A stretch of 64,000 nucleotides of DNA, from assembly GCF_036985505.1 (NCBI RefSeq), contig NZ_BTGQ01000002.1:930001-994000 (forward strand), written 5' to 3'. This DNA comes from Croceitalea sp947503285. Its GTDB lineage: Bacteria; Bacteroidota; Bacteroidia; Flavobacteriales; Flavobacteriaceae. Both the position numbers and the translations under genes were made by a program. Under the pieces are notes generated by a model. It searched no databases. It was not told the DNA's origin and saw only the letters and a list, made by a program, of their open reading frames with translations. Positions 35,049-43,636 of the stretch are shown here, in pieces. Every line of letters begins with the position of its first letter. The stretch's first letter is position 1.

Positions 35049-36026
35049 ATGACATCTTTTCCAGTTACCGCTTCCACACTTTCAGCTAAAGAATTAGGTG
35101 TTTTCATAAAAAACAAATACGAACTGAATCAAAATTATCAGTGCGAGCTTTTTAGGACCGGAATCAACCATACTTATTTTGTTGGTGACGGCACTTCTAA
35201 ATATGTATTACGGGTGTACACTCATAATTGGAGATCGAAGACTGAAATTTCCCAAGAAATTCAATTATTAAATCTTTTAAAAAAGAATTCCCTAGGTGTT
35301 TCCTTTCCTATTAAAGACAAAAACGGAGAATTCATTCAAAAGATCAATGCCCCTGAAGGTATACGCCATGCGGTACTTTTTTCATTTGCAGAAGGTAAAA
35401 AAACTCGGTTTATCGATAAGCAAACTTGTTTTGCAATCGGTGTGTTAATGGCCAAAATACATAAGGTTACCCTGAATCAGGCCATAGACAGGATAACTTA
35501 CGATAGGGATACATTATTAAACCAACCGTACGAGTATCTAAAACCCTTTTTTACCGAAGGGCTGCCTGAAATGCAGTTCATCAAAAAAACCAGTGCAGAA
35601 ATGGATAAGGTTTTTCAAAAAACCAATAGGAATGGCATCAAAAACGGCATTGTACACCTAGACATTTGGTATGACAATCTAAATGTAAGCGATAAACAAG
35701 GGATAACGATATTTGATTTCGACTTCTGCGGAAATGGATGGCAAGTCTTGGATATTGCCTATTTCTGCAAACAATTATTTCATATTGAAGCTACTAAAGA
35801 AGTATATGAACAAAAAAAGAATAGTTTTTTAAGTGGTTATCAAAGCATCTTAAAGTTGTCAAATGATGAATTAAAACTAATACCCGAAACGGGCGTGGCG
35901 GTATTTATATTCTATCTAGGTGTACAGGCCCAACGTTTTGACTGGTCAAATATTTTTCTTTCTGAAAATTACCTCAAGATGTATGTGGGCAAATTAAAAT
36001 CTTGGGTGGAATACCATACCCACTAA
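35049..36026 (+). CDS. Aminoglycoside phosphotransferase/choline-kinase-like protein
   Basis: A 325-residue cytoplasmic protein of the APH/homoserine-kinase-II fold. The catalytic loop is HLDIWYDNLNV (His-x-Asp...Asn), and the DFG-like metal segment is IFDFDFCGNGWQVLDIAYF. The N-lobe has the glycine-poor LFRTGINHTYFVGDG nucleotide region. The family phosphorylates hydroxyl groups on small molecules; choline, homoserine or sugars cannot be told apart here. Although called aminoglycoside phosphotransferase in many databases, nothing here indicates resistance. Confidence 0.85.
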   Translation: MTSFPVTASTLSAKELGVFIKNKYELNQNYQCELFRTGINHTYFVGDGTSKYVLRVYTHNWRSKTEISQEIQLLNLLKKNSLGVSFPIKDKNGEFIQKINAPEGIRHAVLFSFAEGKKTRFIDKQTCFAIGVLMAKIHKVTLNQAIDRITYDRDTLLNQPYEYLKPFFTEGLPEMQFIKKTSAEMDKVFQKTNRNGIKNGIVHLDIWYDNLNVSDKQGITIFDFDFCGNGWQVLDIAYFCKQLFHIEATKEVYEQKKNSFLSGYQSILKLSNDELKLIPETGVAVFIFYLGVQAQRFDWSNIFLSENYLKMYVGKLKSWVEYHTH

Positions 36027-36217
36027 AAATAGACCTTGAATCGATAGCGCTACATCAATTTCTTAAAAATCAAATAGTAATTCACTACCTTAGGGTACTA
36101 GGTCGACAGCCATTTTAGGTTGGTACATTTTATCATTGGTTGTTGGGCGGTCAATGACATAACGAACACATTATACCCTGCGACCCTTTGGTCGCTTCGT
36201 ACTTAATCATGATAACA

Positions 36218-37603
36218 ATGAAACATTTCGATCACCTCATTATCGGAACCGGTCAAGCAACAGGCACTTTATTAGGCAAACTGATCCCCACCAAAACCGC
36301 TATTGGTGTTATTGAGGCCCATAAGGTTGGAGGTAGTTGCGTAAACTATGGGTGTACCCCGACCAAAACATTAGTGGCATCGGCAAAGGCTTTTCATCAA
36401 GCAAACAGGGGTGATTTCTATGGGTTCGACACCGGTAACCTCAACTTGAATTTTGCCAAGGTACGGGAACGTATGAACCGCATCAGGAATGGCAGTAGTG
36501 ATGGATTGAAATCTTGGATGGAAAATACCTCGAATGTAACCCTGATTTTTGGTAGTGCTAAATTCACGGATGATAAACAGGTAGCGGTAAATGGTGAGAC
36601 CTACACCGCTGATAATATCTACATCAATGTAGGCACGAGGCCTTCAGCACCACCGATACCCGGCCTAAGCACCGTAGATTGGCTTGACAGTGCGCGTCTA
36701 CTTAATTTAGAAAACGTTCCCGAACACCTTTTGATCATCGGGGGCGGGTATATTGGCGCTGAATTTGCACAAGTGTTCAGAAGATTTGGTGCCAAGGTAA
36801 GTATTATACAGAGGGGCAGCCAATTGATGCCGCGGGAAGACGGCGATGTCGCCGACGCGGTCAGGGAAATTCTAGAGGAAGAGGGCATTACCGTGTATTG
36901 CAATGCCACCACCAAAGAGATCACAGAGACCAATGACCAAAAAAAGGTTGAAATAGTGGTGGATGGAGCGGTCAAAACCTTATACGGTGATCAACTATTG
37001 GTCGCAACCGGAAGAATGCCCAACAGCGACACATTAAGCCTTGAGCACACGAAAATAAAAACAAATGAACGAGGTTATATCGAGGTGGACAACTATTGTG
37101 AGACGGCAGTACAAGGCGTTTATGCGGTAGGCGATGTAAATGGCCATGGCGGCTTTACCCATACGGCGGTAAACGATGCCGAAATCGTTTTGGATAAACT
37201 CTTTGGTGGAAATAGGACACTCGATGGCAGGATCATGATCTACGGTTTGTTTACGGATCCCCCATTGGGTAGGGTCGGTATGACGGAGAAAGCCGCCATT
37301 GAAAAAGGAATAAAGGTTTTAAAGGCCACAAGGTCGATGAACAAGATCAGTAGGGCCAAAGAAATGGGTGAAACAAAGGGTTTTGCAAAACTACTGGTCG
37401 ATGCAGAGACCGATTTAATCATCGGGGCCTCCATATTAGGGGTTGGTGGTGATGAGATCATCAATATGTTTGCCACGATTATGCATTCGAACATTCCGTG
37501 TCGACATTATAGAAAGGTGGTATTGGTGCATCCTACGGTTTCTGAATTGATGCCTTGGGTCTTAGATGGTATCAAAGAAGTGCAAGAAAAAAATAGGGAT
37601 TAA
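36218..37603 (+). CDS. Flavin disulfide reductase (mercuric-reductase-like)
   Basis: About 461 residues, FAD- and NAD(P)H-dependent. The redox pair is in GGSCVNYGCTPTKTLVAS near residues 40-45, NAD(P) binding is GGGYIGAEFAQVFRRFGAKV, and the C-terminal interface ends with VVLVHPTVSELMPWVL, where His is the active-site base. It lacks the C-terminal Cys pair of true MerA and there is no mer operon, so mercury is an unlikely substrate. The start at 36218 begins the FAD motif at once; ATG 36209 gives three more residues. A GCGACC-CTTT-GGTCGC hairpin stands just upstream (36180-36195). Confidence 0.88.
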   Translation: MKHFDHLIIGTGQATGTLLGKLIPTKTAIGVIEAHKVGGSCVNYGCTPTKTLVASAKAFHQANRGDFYGFDTGNLNLNFAKVRERMNRIRNGSSDGLKSWMENTSNVTLIFGSAKFTDDKQVAVNGETYTADNIYINVGTRPSAPPIPGLSTVDWLDSARLLNLENVPEHLLIIGGGYIGAEFAQVFRRFGAKVSIIQRGSQLMPREDGDVADAVREILEEEGITVYCNATTKEITETNDQKKVEIVVDGAVKTLYGDQLLVATGRMPNSDTLSLEHTKIKTNERGYIEVDNYCETAVQGVYAVGDVNGHGGFTHTAVNDAEIVLDKLFGGNRTLDGRIMIYGLFTDPPLGRVGMTEKAAIEKGIKVLKATRSMNKISRAKEMGETKGFAKLLVDAETDLIIGASILGVGGDEIINMFATIMHSNIPCRHYRKVVLVHPTVSELMPWVLDGIKEVQEKNRD

Positions 37604-37633
37604 GATTATTTTTATAATAAGTAGCTTCAAAAG

Positions 37634-38269
37634 CTAATGATGATTCACGATATATTTTTCTAAGGTAGCAACTTCGCCATTCCGTATCGTATACATCAAA
37701 AATTCAACAAGATATTTTCGATATCCTGAATTTACGGTATGATATACCAAGTATTTCTTTGCTGCTTTATCCAATTCCACAGGAAAACTAAAATAATGAC
37801 CTCGCTCAAATCTTCCTTTATTTTTAATGAGTCGAATTCGGTCATCCAATTGCGTACTATCCAATAAAGATTCAGAATACGGCACCCTTTTAATAATAGC
37901 TTCTATGGAATAGGGAGCTAGAGCCATGGAAAGGTTTATCCTTTTATGATGTTTCCTTTCAAGAACAGCCCTCATATAGGCATTTACGGTTTGATTATGT
38001 ACCCGTAGTGGTCTGTTGCTTATTTTGTTTACCACGGTCACTGAATCTTCAAAGCTTATTTCACCGGTCTTCATTTTTCTCGTAATCAATTCTGACATGT
38101 ATTCATCTAAAGTTCGGTCCTCAAGAACGACCTTATTGATCAGTTGATAATACCCATTAGGTTGGTCTTGACCCGATAAAGATGTACTCATAAAAAAACT
38201 GAACAAGAACAGCTTAATTACAAGGAGTTCCAATGAAAAGGATTTCAGTGCCTGTAGCTTCATATGCAT
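37634..38269 (-). CDS. Secreted protein of unknown function, paralogue A
   Basis: A 211-residue protein I cannot name. It has a signal-like hydrophobic N-terminus (about 15-30), then a repeated layout with GYYQLINKVVLEDRTLDEYMSELITRKMKTGEISFEDS. This aligns with the next gene's GYYELLDKV-type segment, so the two are tandem paralogues. Charge is mostly basic. No domain of known function is visible. It converges with the oxidoreductase gene 30 bp away. Confidence 0.7.
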   Translation of the reverse strand: MHMKLQALKSFSLELLVIKLFLFSFFMSTSLSGQDQPNGYYQLINKVVLEDRTLDEYMSELITRKMKTGEISFEDSVTVVNKISNRPLRVHNQTVNAYMRAVLERKHHKRINLSMALAPYSIEAIIKRVPYSESLLDSTQLDDRIRLIKNKGRFERGHYFSFPVELDKAAKKYLVYHTVNSGYRKYLVEFLMYTIRNGEVATLEKYIVNHH

Positions 38270-38321
38270 TTATAGGTTCATGGTGATTGATGCAACAATG
38301 ATGGACCACGCTATGTAAAGC

Positions 38322-38939
38322 TCAACTAATTCCCCCGACTCGCAAATAACCGATCTGTAATTCTCCCTTCGCATCAATTCGATATACTATAAAATAACTA
38401 TGGACTATATTAACCCCCATTACCAACGAATGGTACAGCGTATAATCCCATTCGCTGTCATCAAGTTTAATGGCCTCACTAAAATAATGCTTGGGAGGAA
38501 GTGAGATTGGTTTCTTGAACAACCCGAATGCTTTCGAAATCTTATTGGGATCCATTTGGGTCTCTTCTATCGGTACGGCCATTTCCAGCTCAGTGATTAC
38601 GGCCGTGGGCAGGTGTTTTTCCAAAAGTCTGGAATTCTGTCGAATTGCTTTTTTAAATGCGCTATTGACCGTCTTATAGAATAGCTTTGGACTCCTTGAT
38701 TTTATTGCGCCGACAAACCGAATGGAATCTTCCTTGGTCATAGCACCTTTTTCTATCTTCCATGGAATCAATCTTTTATAAGCCTCGTTCAATATTGTGT
38801 CTTTGGCCATTACTTTATCCAACAACTCATAATAAGATGGTGGATGTTGGGCATACGTCCAACTGCTCATAAGCATAAGCACCAAAATCGGTTTAATCGC
38901 ATTTTTGACCCACCGAAAACACCTCTCCTTGTAGTTCAT
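38322..38939 (-). CDS. Secreted protein of unknown function, paralogue B
   Basis: A 205-residue protein related to its neighbour: SYYELLDKVMAKDTILNEAYKRLIPWKIEKGAMTKEDSIRFVGAIKSR aligns with the matching segment of paralogue A (same order of LxDKV, KDTxL, KxxxGxxTxEDS). The N-terminus has a hydrophobic signal (IKPILVLMLMSSWTYAQ). It lies 52 bp upstream of A on the same strand, so the pair is cotranscribed. Low similarity beyond the shared core suggests an old duplication. Confidence 0.7.
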   Translation of the reverse strand: MNYKERCFRWVKNAIKPILVLMLMSSWTYAQHPPSYYELLDKVMAKDTILNEAYKRLIPWKIEKGAMTKEDSIRFVGAIKSRSPKLFYKTVNSAFKKAIRQNSRLLEKHLPTAVITELEMAVPIEETQMDPNKISKAFGLFKKPISLPPKHYFSEAIKLDDSEWDYTLYHSLVMGVNIVHSYFIVYRIDAKGELQIGYLRVGGIS

Positions 38940-39059
38940 TTTATATCAAATTTTGAATAGCTGAGGCTATATTCTGATCCGTGGCAATTTCTTTTGATTC
39001 AATAATTCAATGACAAAAAAGTGTTGTGCAATGCCTTTCCAATTATTTTATCCCCGTCT

Positions 39060-39686
39060 TTAAGATATTGATTTTAGCTCAGATTGAAATTTCCAGGTTC
39101 CGTCATCATCTTTTTCTGCATATATGACAGATGAGCTTCCATTCATTTTTCTTTTGTAGAAATTCATTTCAAAAATGGCTTTTTTCCCATCTTTAGAGTA
39201 ATACAGATTTTTAAAACTGAAGAAACCTCCGTAACCCTCTTTACGTTGATTTTCTTCATAGTTTTCAAAAAATTCATCACTTGAAATGAATGCTAACATG
39301 ATTCCATCTTTTTTGGAAAAAGCGGTATGATCCAAAAGAAAACCCTTGTTCACTACTAAAGGCTTTTTCATAAAGTCATCGTCCACTTTAAATTTCCTGT
39401 GAGCAGGAATTATGGTATCATATGCTACGTGATGATTCACATAGACCCTAAGTATTTTTAAATTCTGTAAAACGGAATCATGTTTTCTTCTTCCTTTGTG
39501 CTGTAGGCTATCCTTCCATTCTGGTGGTGGTGGTGGGTCATACAATCGAATGTCATTTGTTCGATTATTGACATATTCTTCGATATACGCTTGAATAACC
39601 TCCGGATTGCCAGTTTCTTTGTCCATACAACTATGAAACATTTGCAAACAGCCAAAAAGTAACACTAAAAATTGTTTCAATCGCAT
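39060..39686 (-). CDS. Lipoprotein of unknown function with polyproline segment
   Basis: A 208-residue lipoprotein; the signal ends MFHSC (lipid Cys near residue 20). A short polyproline run (DPPPPPEWKD) near residue 55 precedes a charged, beta-rich domain with YGGFFSFKNLYYSKDGKKAIFEMNFYKRKMNG. No family recognised. Its start overlaps the end of the metallopeptidase-like lipoprotein gene by 10 bp, so the two are coupled and their products probably work together. Confidence 0.75.
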   Translation of the reverse strand: MRLKQFLVLLFGCLQMFHSCMDKETGNPEVIQAYIEEYVNNRTNDIRLYDPPPPPEWKDSLQHKGRRKHDSVLQNLKILRVYVNHHVAYDTIIPAHRKFKVDDDFMKKPLVVNKGFLLDHTAFSKKDGIMLAFISSDEFFENYEENQRKEGYGGFFSFKNLYYSKDGKKAIFEMNFYKRKMNGSSSVIYAEKDDDGTWKFQSELKSIS

Positions 39687-41608
39687 GATGTGCTTTGATT
39701 GTCGTTTAATGGTATTTGTGCTAAAATACTGTATTCATTAAACTGAGATGTATTTATCAAACCCCTATTACTCCCCTCATCATATAATCCTTCCCAACCA
39801 AAATACATATAATGATTTAGGGAGTAGTTAAATGAATCAAATTTTCTTACAGCATTTGCTATGGGGTTAACGTATCTAACCGACATAAAATCATGCTGTG
39901 CAGTTTGCGCTGGTACATTGGATTCATTTTTCCACCATTCATTCAGTTCAATTAACCAGTTATAATCACCCTCAGTCAGATTATAGTCTAATCTATTTCC
40001 AGAAGATAAAACTCTGAATAGTTGGGCATGTACTCCTTCATGTAATAGCAATCCAGCGACTTCTAAATCTCTTGCTTCGGCACTAGAGGCACGAAATGTA
40101 ATAGTTATAATTCCATTTTCATCGGGCTCACTGGTTTGGGCATCTGCGCCATCCTGTACAGTCCCAACCGTAAACCTAATCTTGTAATCACTGTTATCAG
40201 AAGTAAAAGCATCCATAACATCTTGAAAATAACCAGACTGATTCAGTAATTCGCTTAGAACACAATCTGCTTTTGTTCCTAAAAAAGATTCATCTCTAAT
40301 AATCTCGTTCTCAAAATCAACTTCTGAGCCTTGTGAAAAGGCTATCATAGCCTCCAGGGCAAAAGCTTTTTCAGCCGAATTATCAGCACATTGTACATTC
40401 TTTTCGGTAAGATAATTGCTCAGTGCTGTCGCATTCCCATAGTCTGCAATCAAATCTAAAAAACTAGTGGAGTTGGTATCTGGGCAAAGTCGATTGAATA
40501 AGTTGGCGTAGGTGCGTTTGTTAATGGCAACTACCTGGGTAGGGCCATCATCGCAACCAGACTTGGCATTAAAAGAACCCCCAGATTTATTAATCGGGCC
40601 TATAGCCTCACAATCGGCGTAATATGTTATACTTATACCGTTACCATCTGAAAAGGTAACGGTAATATTGACCCGTGTCGTACATACATCAGGACCCAAA
40701 ACAAAACTATTTCCGTCAGAAGATTGGTTTGAGGTGACATTAAATGAGGTAAATGTGGTATTCGTATAGGTCACGTAAGGCGCTATTGGATTTTGATACC
40801 CCAAGAAAACAACGCCCTGACCCGAAGTCTGGACTGCTTCTTCATATTGCGATGAACTACCTGAGTTTTGATACGATCCGGCCGTATAGACCGTATAACT
40901 TTCCCATAAACTAGAAAAACTGATGGAGCCCGTGGGAATAGTACTTTCTGGACCCCAAAGTTGATACCAATCATCTTGAATCAAGTGCGGATTTTCAATA
41001 GGGGAACTTGATGTAGCTCCAACCGCTGAACCATCCTCATTACAATCTGGAGGCATTTTAAATGAAGTCTTCCCTTTACCATCGAACTCAAATGCATCGA
41101 AGAAGTCATAAAAGTCATAGGTGTAAAATTTGCCCTGAAACTTACCAAAATCATAGTCACTTGCCCGGTATTCCGCCAATGCATGTTCAGCCACGACATA
41201 CCTTCTAACATAGGGATGGAGTACTTCTCCCTCTTGGCTTACCGTCATGATCAAATTATAGAATTCATTGTCTGAAGTGCCCTCAATATAAATGGGGAAA
41301 GTATAGTTGGTCTCTTCCGTAGTATTGTCGATTACCCATTCTATGGTACTCATATCGATTAAGGTTTCTTGATACGAAATACTTTTACCTGCCTTAGATG
41401 ATTTTCCCGTAAACCTTTCTAGGTTCTGTATGACATTTGGTATTTTATCGGCTGAGGTCTTACCATATTGAAGTAAAGCTTGGTTATTAGGTTCGGCGAT
41501 TTCTTGATCATCATTTGAGTTCAGGTCTAGTTCTTCTTTCAAATTATAATCAGAACATGCGGTAATAAACAGAATTGACACTACTACCAGTAAGATAAAA
41601 TTTTTCAT
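39677..41608 (-). CDS. Lipoprotein with an HExxH metallopeptidase-like site
   Basis: A 643-residue lipoprotein with lipobox FITAC (lipid Cys near 18). An N-terminal stretch of about 100 residues is rich in polar residues. The middle is Ser/Thr/Gly-rich and beta-like (ASSSPIENP, GSSSQYEEAVQTSGQG). The last third contains LLHEGVHAQLF, a HExxH motif at His523-His527, followed by AQHDFMS with His572 as a possible third zinc ligand. The overall plan suits a surface-exposed zinc protease, but I recognise no named family. It is coupled to the lipoprotein gene downstream and has a shared 24-bp motif upstream. Confidence 0.72.
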   Translation of the reverse strand: MKNFILLVVVSILFITACSDYNLKEELDLNSNDDQEIAEPNNQALLQYGKTSADKIPNVIQNLERFTGKSSKAGKSISYQETLIDMSTIEWVIDNTTEETNYTFPIYIEGTSDNEFYNLIMTVSQEGEVLHPYVRRYVVAEHALAEYRASDYDFGKFQGKFYTYDFYDFFDAFEFDGKGKTSFKMPPDCNEDGSAVGATSSSPIENPHLIQDDWYQLWGPESTIPTGSISFSSLWESYTVYTAGSYQNSGSSSQYEEAVQTSGQGVVFLGYQNPIAPYVTYTNTTFTSFNVTSNQSSDGNSFVLGPDVCTTRVNITVTFSDGNGISITYYADCEAIGPINKSGGSFNAKSGCDDGPTQVVAINKRTYANLFNRLCPDTNSTSFLDLIADYGNATALSNYLTEKNVQCADNSAEKAFALEAMIAFSQGSEVDFENEIIRDESFLGTKADCVLSELLNQSGYFQDVMDAFTSDNSDYKIRFTVGTVQDGADAQTSEPDENGIITITFRASSAEARDLEVAGLLLHEGVHAQLFRVLSSGNRLDYNLTEGDYNWLIELNEWWKNESNVPAQTAQHDFMSVRYVNPIANAVRKFDSFNYSLNHYMYFGWEGLYDEGSNRGLINTSQFNEYSILAQIPLNDNQSTSCD

Positions 41609-41713
41609 AATTGTACGGTTGGATTAGGTATTGCCATACATAATACCAGAAATGGCAAACTATTTAGAGGTAAGATAGTATCCTCAATCCAATTATTTAT
41701 ACGAAAAATAGTA

Positions 41714-41737
41714 AAAATAGTAATGAAAAACCTTACT
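41714..41737 (-). promoter_or_regulatory. Imperfect dyad motif upstream of the HExxH lipoprotein gene, copy 1
   Basis: The minus strand carries AGTAAGG-x5-CATTACT (7-bp arms, one mismatch) followed by a T-run. The same 24 bp occurs at 44462-44485 with 22 identical bases. It lies 106 bp before the ATG at 41608. A dimeric regulator site, possibly of the response regulator next door, is plausible. Confidence 0.45.
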
Positions 41738-41746
41738 TTTTAGATT

Positions 41747-42451
41747 TCAATCTAAATAGCCGTGTGCTTTGGCCGCCTGTATCAGGCTTACCGTCTTGGC
41801 GTTTTCCAAACCAAAGAAGGCACTCAGGTTCCGTTTTCTCTTTTCGATGCCAGAGGGGGAGAGGGGTAGCATTTTTGAGATCTCTTTTGTGGTAAGGCAA
41901 TTTGACAAGAGAAACAATAGCTTACGATCGATATCGTCAAGGGTGCCGGCCAGGCCCATTTGGGCATTCATATACTTTGTGATGCTCGCCCCGTAATAGT
42001 TTTTATTGGCCATCAGCGAGGTGATGGCCTTGGCAAACTCGGTATCGTTCAATTCGTACTTTAGCATAAAACCTTCGGGACGTATGTGCCGTAAAATGGT
42101 ATGGTACCTAAAATTGTTGTCATGCGCCGTAACGACCAAGATCTTGGTCTCGGGCATTTTCTGTCGCAGCTGTTTCCCCAAGGCTTCGCCATCTTCGGTC
42201 TTTTGCTTTTCGGTGTCGCGTAACCGAATGTCGAGCAGCACCAAATCAAACGAACTACCCGTGGCCAAGGCCCTGTCCATCGCCGCGACCGCCTTATCGA
42301 AAGTAGGAGCCACGGTTACTGAAAAGGGTGCGCCCTCATGCCGCAGGGTAACGAACATGCCTTGATAGTATTGGCATATGATCGGTACGTCTTCTACGAT
42401 CAAAACTTGAAAGGGTTTTATGCCCGGCGGTGGGGTTAGGGTCGATACCAT
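41747..42451 (-). CDS. LuxR-type response regulator (orphan)
   Basis: A 234-residue response regulator. The receiver domain (about 12-135) has the acidic pair IVEDVP, the phosphorylation site FDLVLLDIRLRD and the lysine in GFMLKYELND. The C-terminal helix-turn-helix (about 160-225) is a divergent LuxR type: KEISKMLPLSPSGIEKRKRNLSAFFGL. There is no histidine kinase gene beside it. The stop codon lies in a perfect dyad (TTTAGATT-TC-AATCTAAA, 41739-41756), which may be a terminator or operator. It follows the 96-residue gene by 12 bp. Confidence 0.88.
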   Translation of the reverse strand: MVSTLTPPPGIKPFQVLIVEDVPIICQYYQGMFVTLRHEGAPFSVTVAPTFDKAVAAMDRALATGSSFDLVLLDIRLRDTEKQKTEDGEALGKQLRQKMPETKILVVTAHDNNFRYHTILRHIRPEGFMLKYELNDTEFAKAITSLMANKNYYGASITKYMNAQMGLAGTLDDIDRKLLFLLSNCLTTKEISKMLPLSPSGIEKRKRNLSAFFGLENAKTVSLIQAAKAHGYLD

Positions 42452-42463
42452 GCTCTAAGATTT

Positions 42464-42754
42464 TTACCCTACAAAATTGGTCTGTAAGGTGCCGTGTTGG
42501 TCAAAAAAATAGTGGTTTTTGATAAATATATCGATAGCGCCTAAAATTTCCATTTTCTTAAAACGTTCGGCGAGTTCATCATTATGTAAGAACCGAAGGT
42601 AAAAAGGCAGTTGGTATTCCCATGGTAATGTAGCGATACCTTCAAGCCGTATGCCGTCTTTAGACCAATAGAGTTGTGACCTTTTGTCTAAATAAAAGCT
42701 TACACCTTCTTTTGCCAAACCAAATACTTTAATAATGTCCGTTGAAATTTTCAT
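42464..42754 (-). CDS. Small protein of unknown function
   Basis: A 96-residue soluble protein with no recognised domain. It is rich in aromatic residues (WEYQLPFYLRFL, KNHYFFDQHG) and has no signal or membrane segment. It is cotranscribed with the response regulator gene 12 bp downstream, so it may modulate that regulator. Codon usage resembles the neighbours. Confidence 0.62.
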   Translation of the reverse strand: MKISTDIIKVFGLAKEGVSFYLDKRSQLYWSKDGIRLEGIATLPWEYQLPFYLRFLHNDELAERFKKMEILGAIDIFIKNHYFFDQHGTLQTNFVG

Positions 42755-42910
42755 GGCGAATGATTTTTGTAAGGGTTCAAATACCTATATTTCGTACATT
42801 TAAGACTATTGGGTAACGGTGTGCTGCAACGGCCTTTATGTATAAACGTTGTCTTAAACACCAAATTACCTTGTAGTTTTTTGGGGTTATTCCCACATTT
42901 TAAAGTGAAT

Positions 42911-42930
42911 TTACATAAAAAGTTATGTAA
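42911..42930. promoter_or_regulatory. Perfect dyad before the Xre-type regulator gene
   Basis: TTACATAA (42911-42918) and TTATGTAA (42923-42930) form an exact 8-bp inverted repeat around AAAG, 30 bases before the regulator ATG. Its position fits autoregulation by the Xre protein. On the minus strand a -7-like TAGTTTTG (42933-42940) touches it, so the divergent gene could be controlled too. Confidence 0.5.
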
Positions 42931-42960
42931 TACAAAACTATTGCATACCGATTTAGCATC

Positions 42961-43401
42961 ATGGCCATACAAAAAATGGATAAAGAGAATATAGTACGGC
43001 GCATTCGCGAGGTAGCGGCTGATTTTCAAATAACCGCATATGAGTTTGCCAAGCACACGGCCTTGAGCGAAGTCGGTATCTCCAAAATACTGAATGGAAA
43101 GGTAAAGAACCCCAATACCACTTCTTTAGAGGCCATGATGCAGTTTTTACATCAAAGCCATCAAATAAGTACCGATTGGCTTTGGCATGAAAAAGGGCTG
43201 ATGAAAGAGGTGACGGTGCCGCGCCAAGATGAATTCATGGGCTATACCGAGTCGGTCAAGAAAAAAAAGCTGGACGAGTTGGCCGTCTTCGTGGCCCATA
43301 ATGAAGCGGCCCTCATGGAAAACCCAGTTTTCAAGAGCATCGTTGAACGCAAGGGCTACGAACTGATCGTCAAGAAATTGAGGGATACGGGGGAAGATTA
43401 G
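42961..43401 (+). CDS. Xre-type helix-turn-helix regulator
   Basis: A 146-residue DNA-binding protein. An N-terminal helix-turn-helix of the lambda-repressor/Xre type covers about 8-70 (FQITAYEFAKHTALSEVGISKILNGKVKNPNTTSLEAMMQFL). The C-terminal part is helical and charged (about 90-146), perhaps for dimerisation. An alternative ATG lies 5 codons in. It opens 30 bases after a perfect dyad and converges with an 88-residue gene, overlapping it by 32 bp. Its targets are unknown. Confidence 0.83.
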   Translation: MAIQKMDKENIVRRIREVAADFQITAYEFAKHTALSEVGISKILNGKVKNPNTTSLEAMMQFLHQSHQISTDWLWHEKGLMKEVTVPRQDEFMGYTESVKKKKLDELAVFVAHNEAALMENPVFKSIVERKGYELIVKKLRDTGED

Positions 43402-43636
43402 GCAAGAGCCGTTCTAAAAACCCAAAAAAATCATTTTTGTTCTTAAACCGTTGTTTCGACAGTTCGTCAAGTTCCTTCTTTAATTTTTGAATCTCTTTTT
43501 GTTCCCGCTTCAAGATCTCTTGCTTGATGATGTCAAAATAGGCTTCCTCTTTGTCTAGAAACCCATGTTTGTGTAAACGTGATAATATTTCAAAAAGTTC
43601 ATCGGTCGATTTTTTAGGATTATTTTTTGCTGCCAT
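43370..43636 (-). CDS. Small helical protein of unknown function
   Basis: 88 residues from ATG 43636. It is almost entirely a charged coiled-coil helix, from SRLHKHGFLDKEEAYFDIIKQEILKREQKEIQKLKKELDELSK to the end. An earlier ATG (43729) would add residues read from the start region of the next gene and is rejected. It overlaps the end of the Xre regulator gene by 32 bp (convergent) and the membrane-protein gene end by 17 bp (same strand), so it is coupled to the latter. Confidence 0.6.
   Translation of the reverse strand: MAAKNNPKKSTDELFEILSRLHKHGFLDKEEAYFDIIKQEILKREQKEIQKLKKELDELSKQRFKNKNDFFGFLERLLPNLPPYPSIS

Noticed and set aside
36180..36195. Attenuator or riboswitch before the reductase gene
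   Set aside because: The 6-bp hairpin GCGACC-CTTT-GGTCGC has no T-run, no aptamer-like core and little leader around it.
36218..37603. Mercury resistance reductase (merA)
   Set aside because: The C-terminal Cys pair and any mer genes are absent; only the general disulfide reductase fold is supported.
42061..42365. Frames antisense or out of phase with the response regulator
   Set aside because: They overlap the conserved receiver domain and carry no recognisable protein features.
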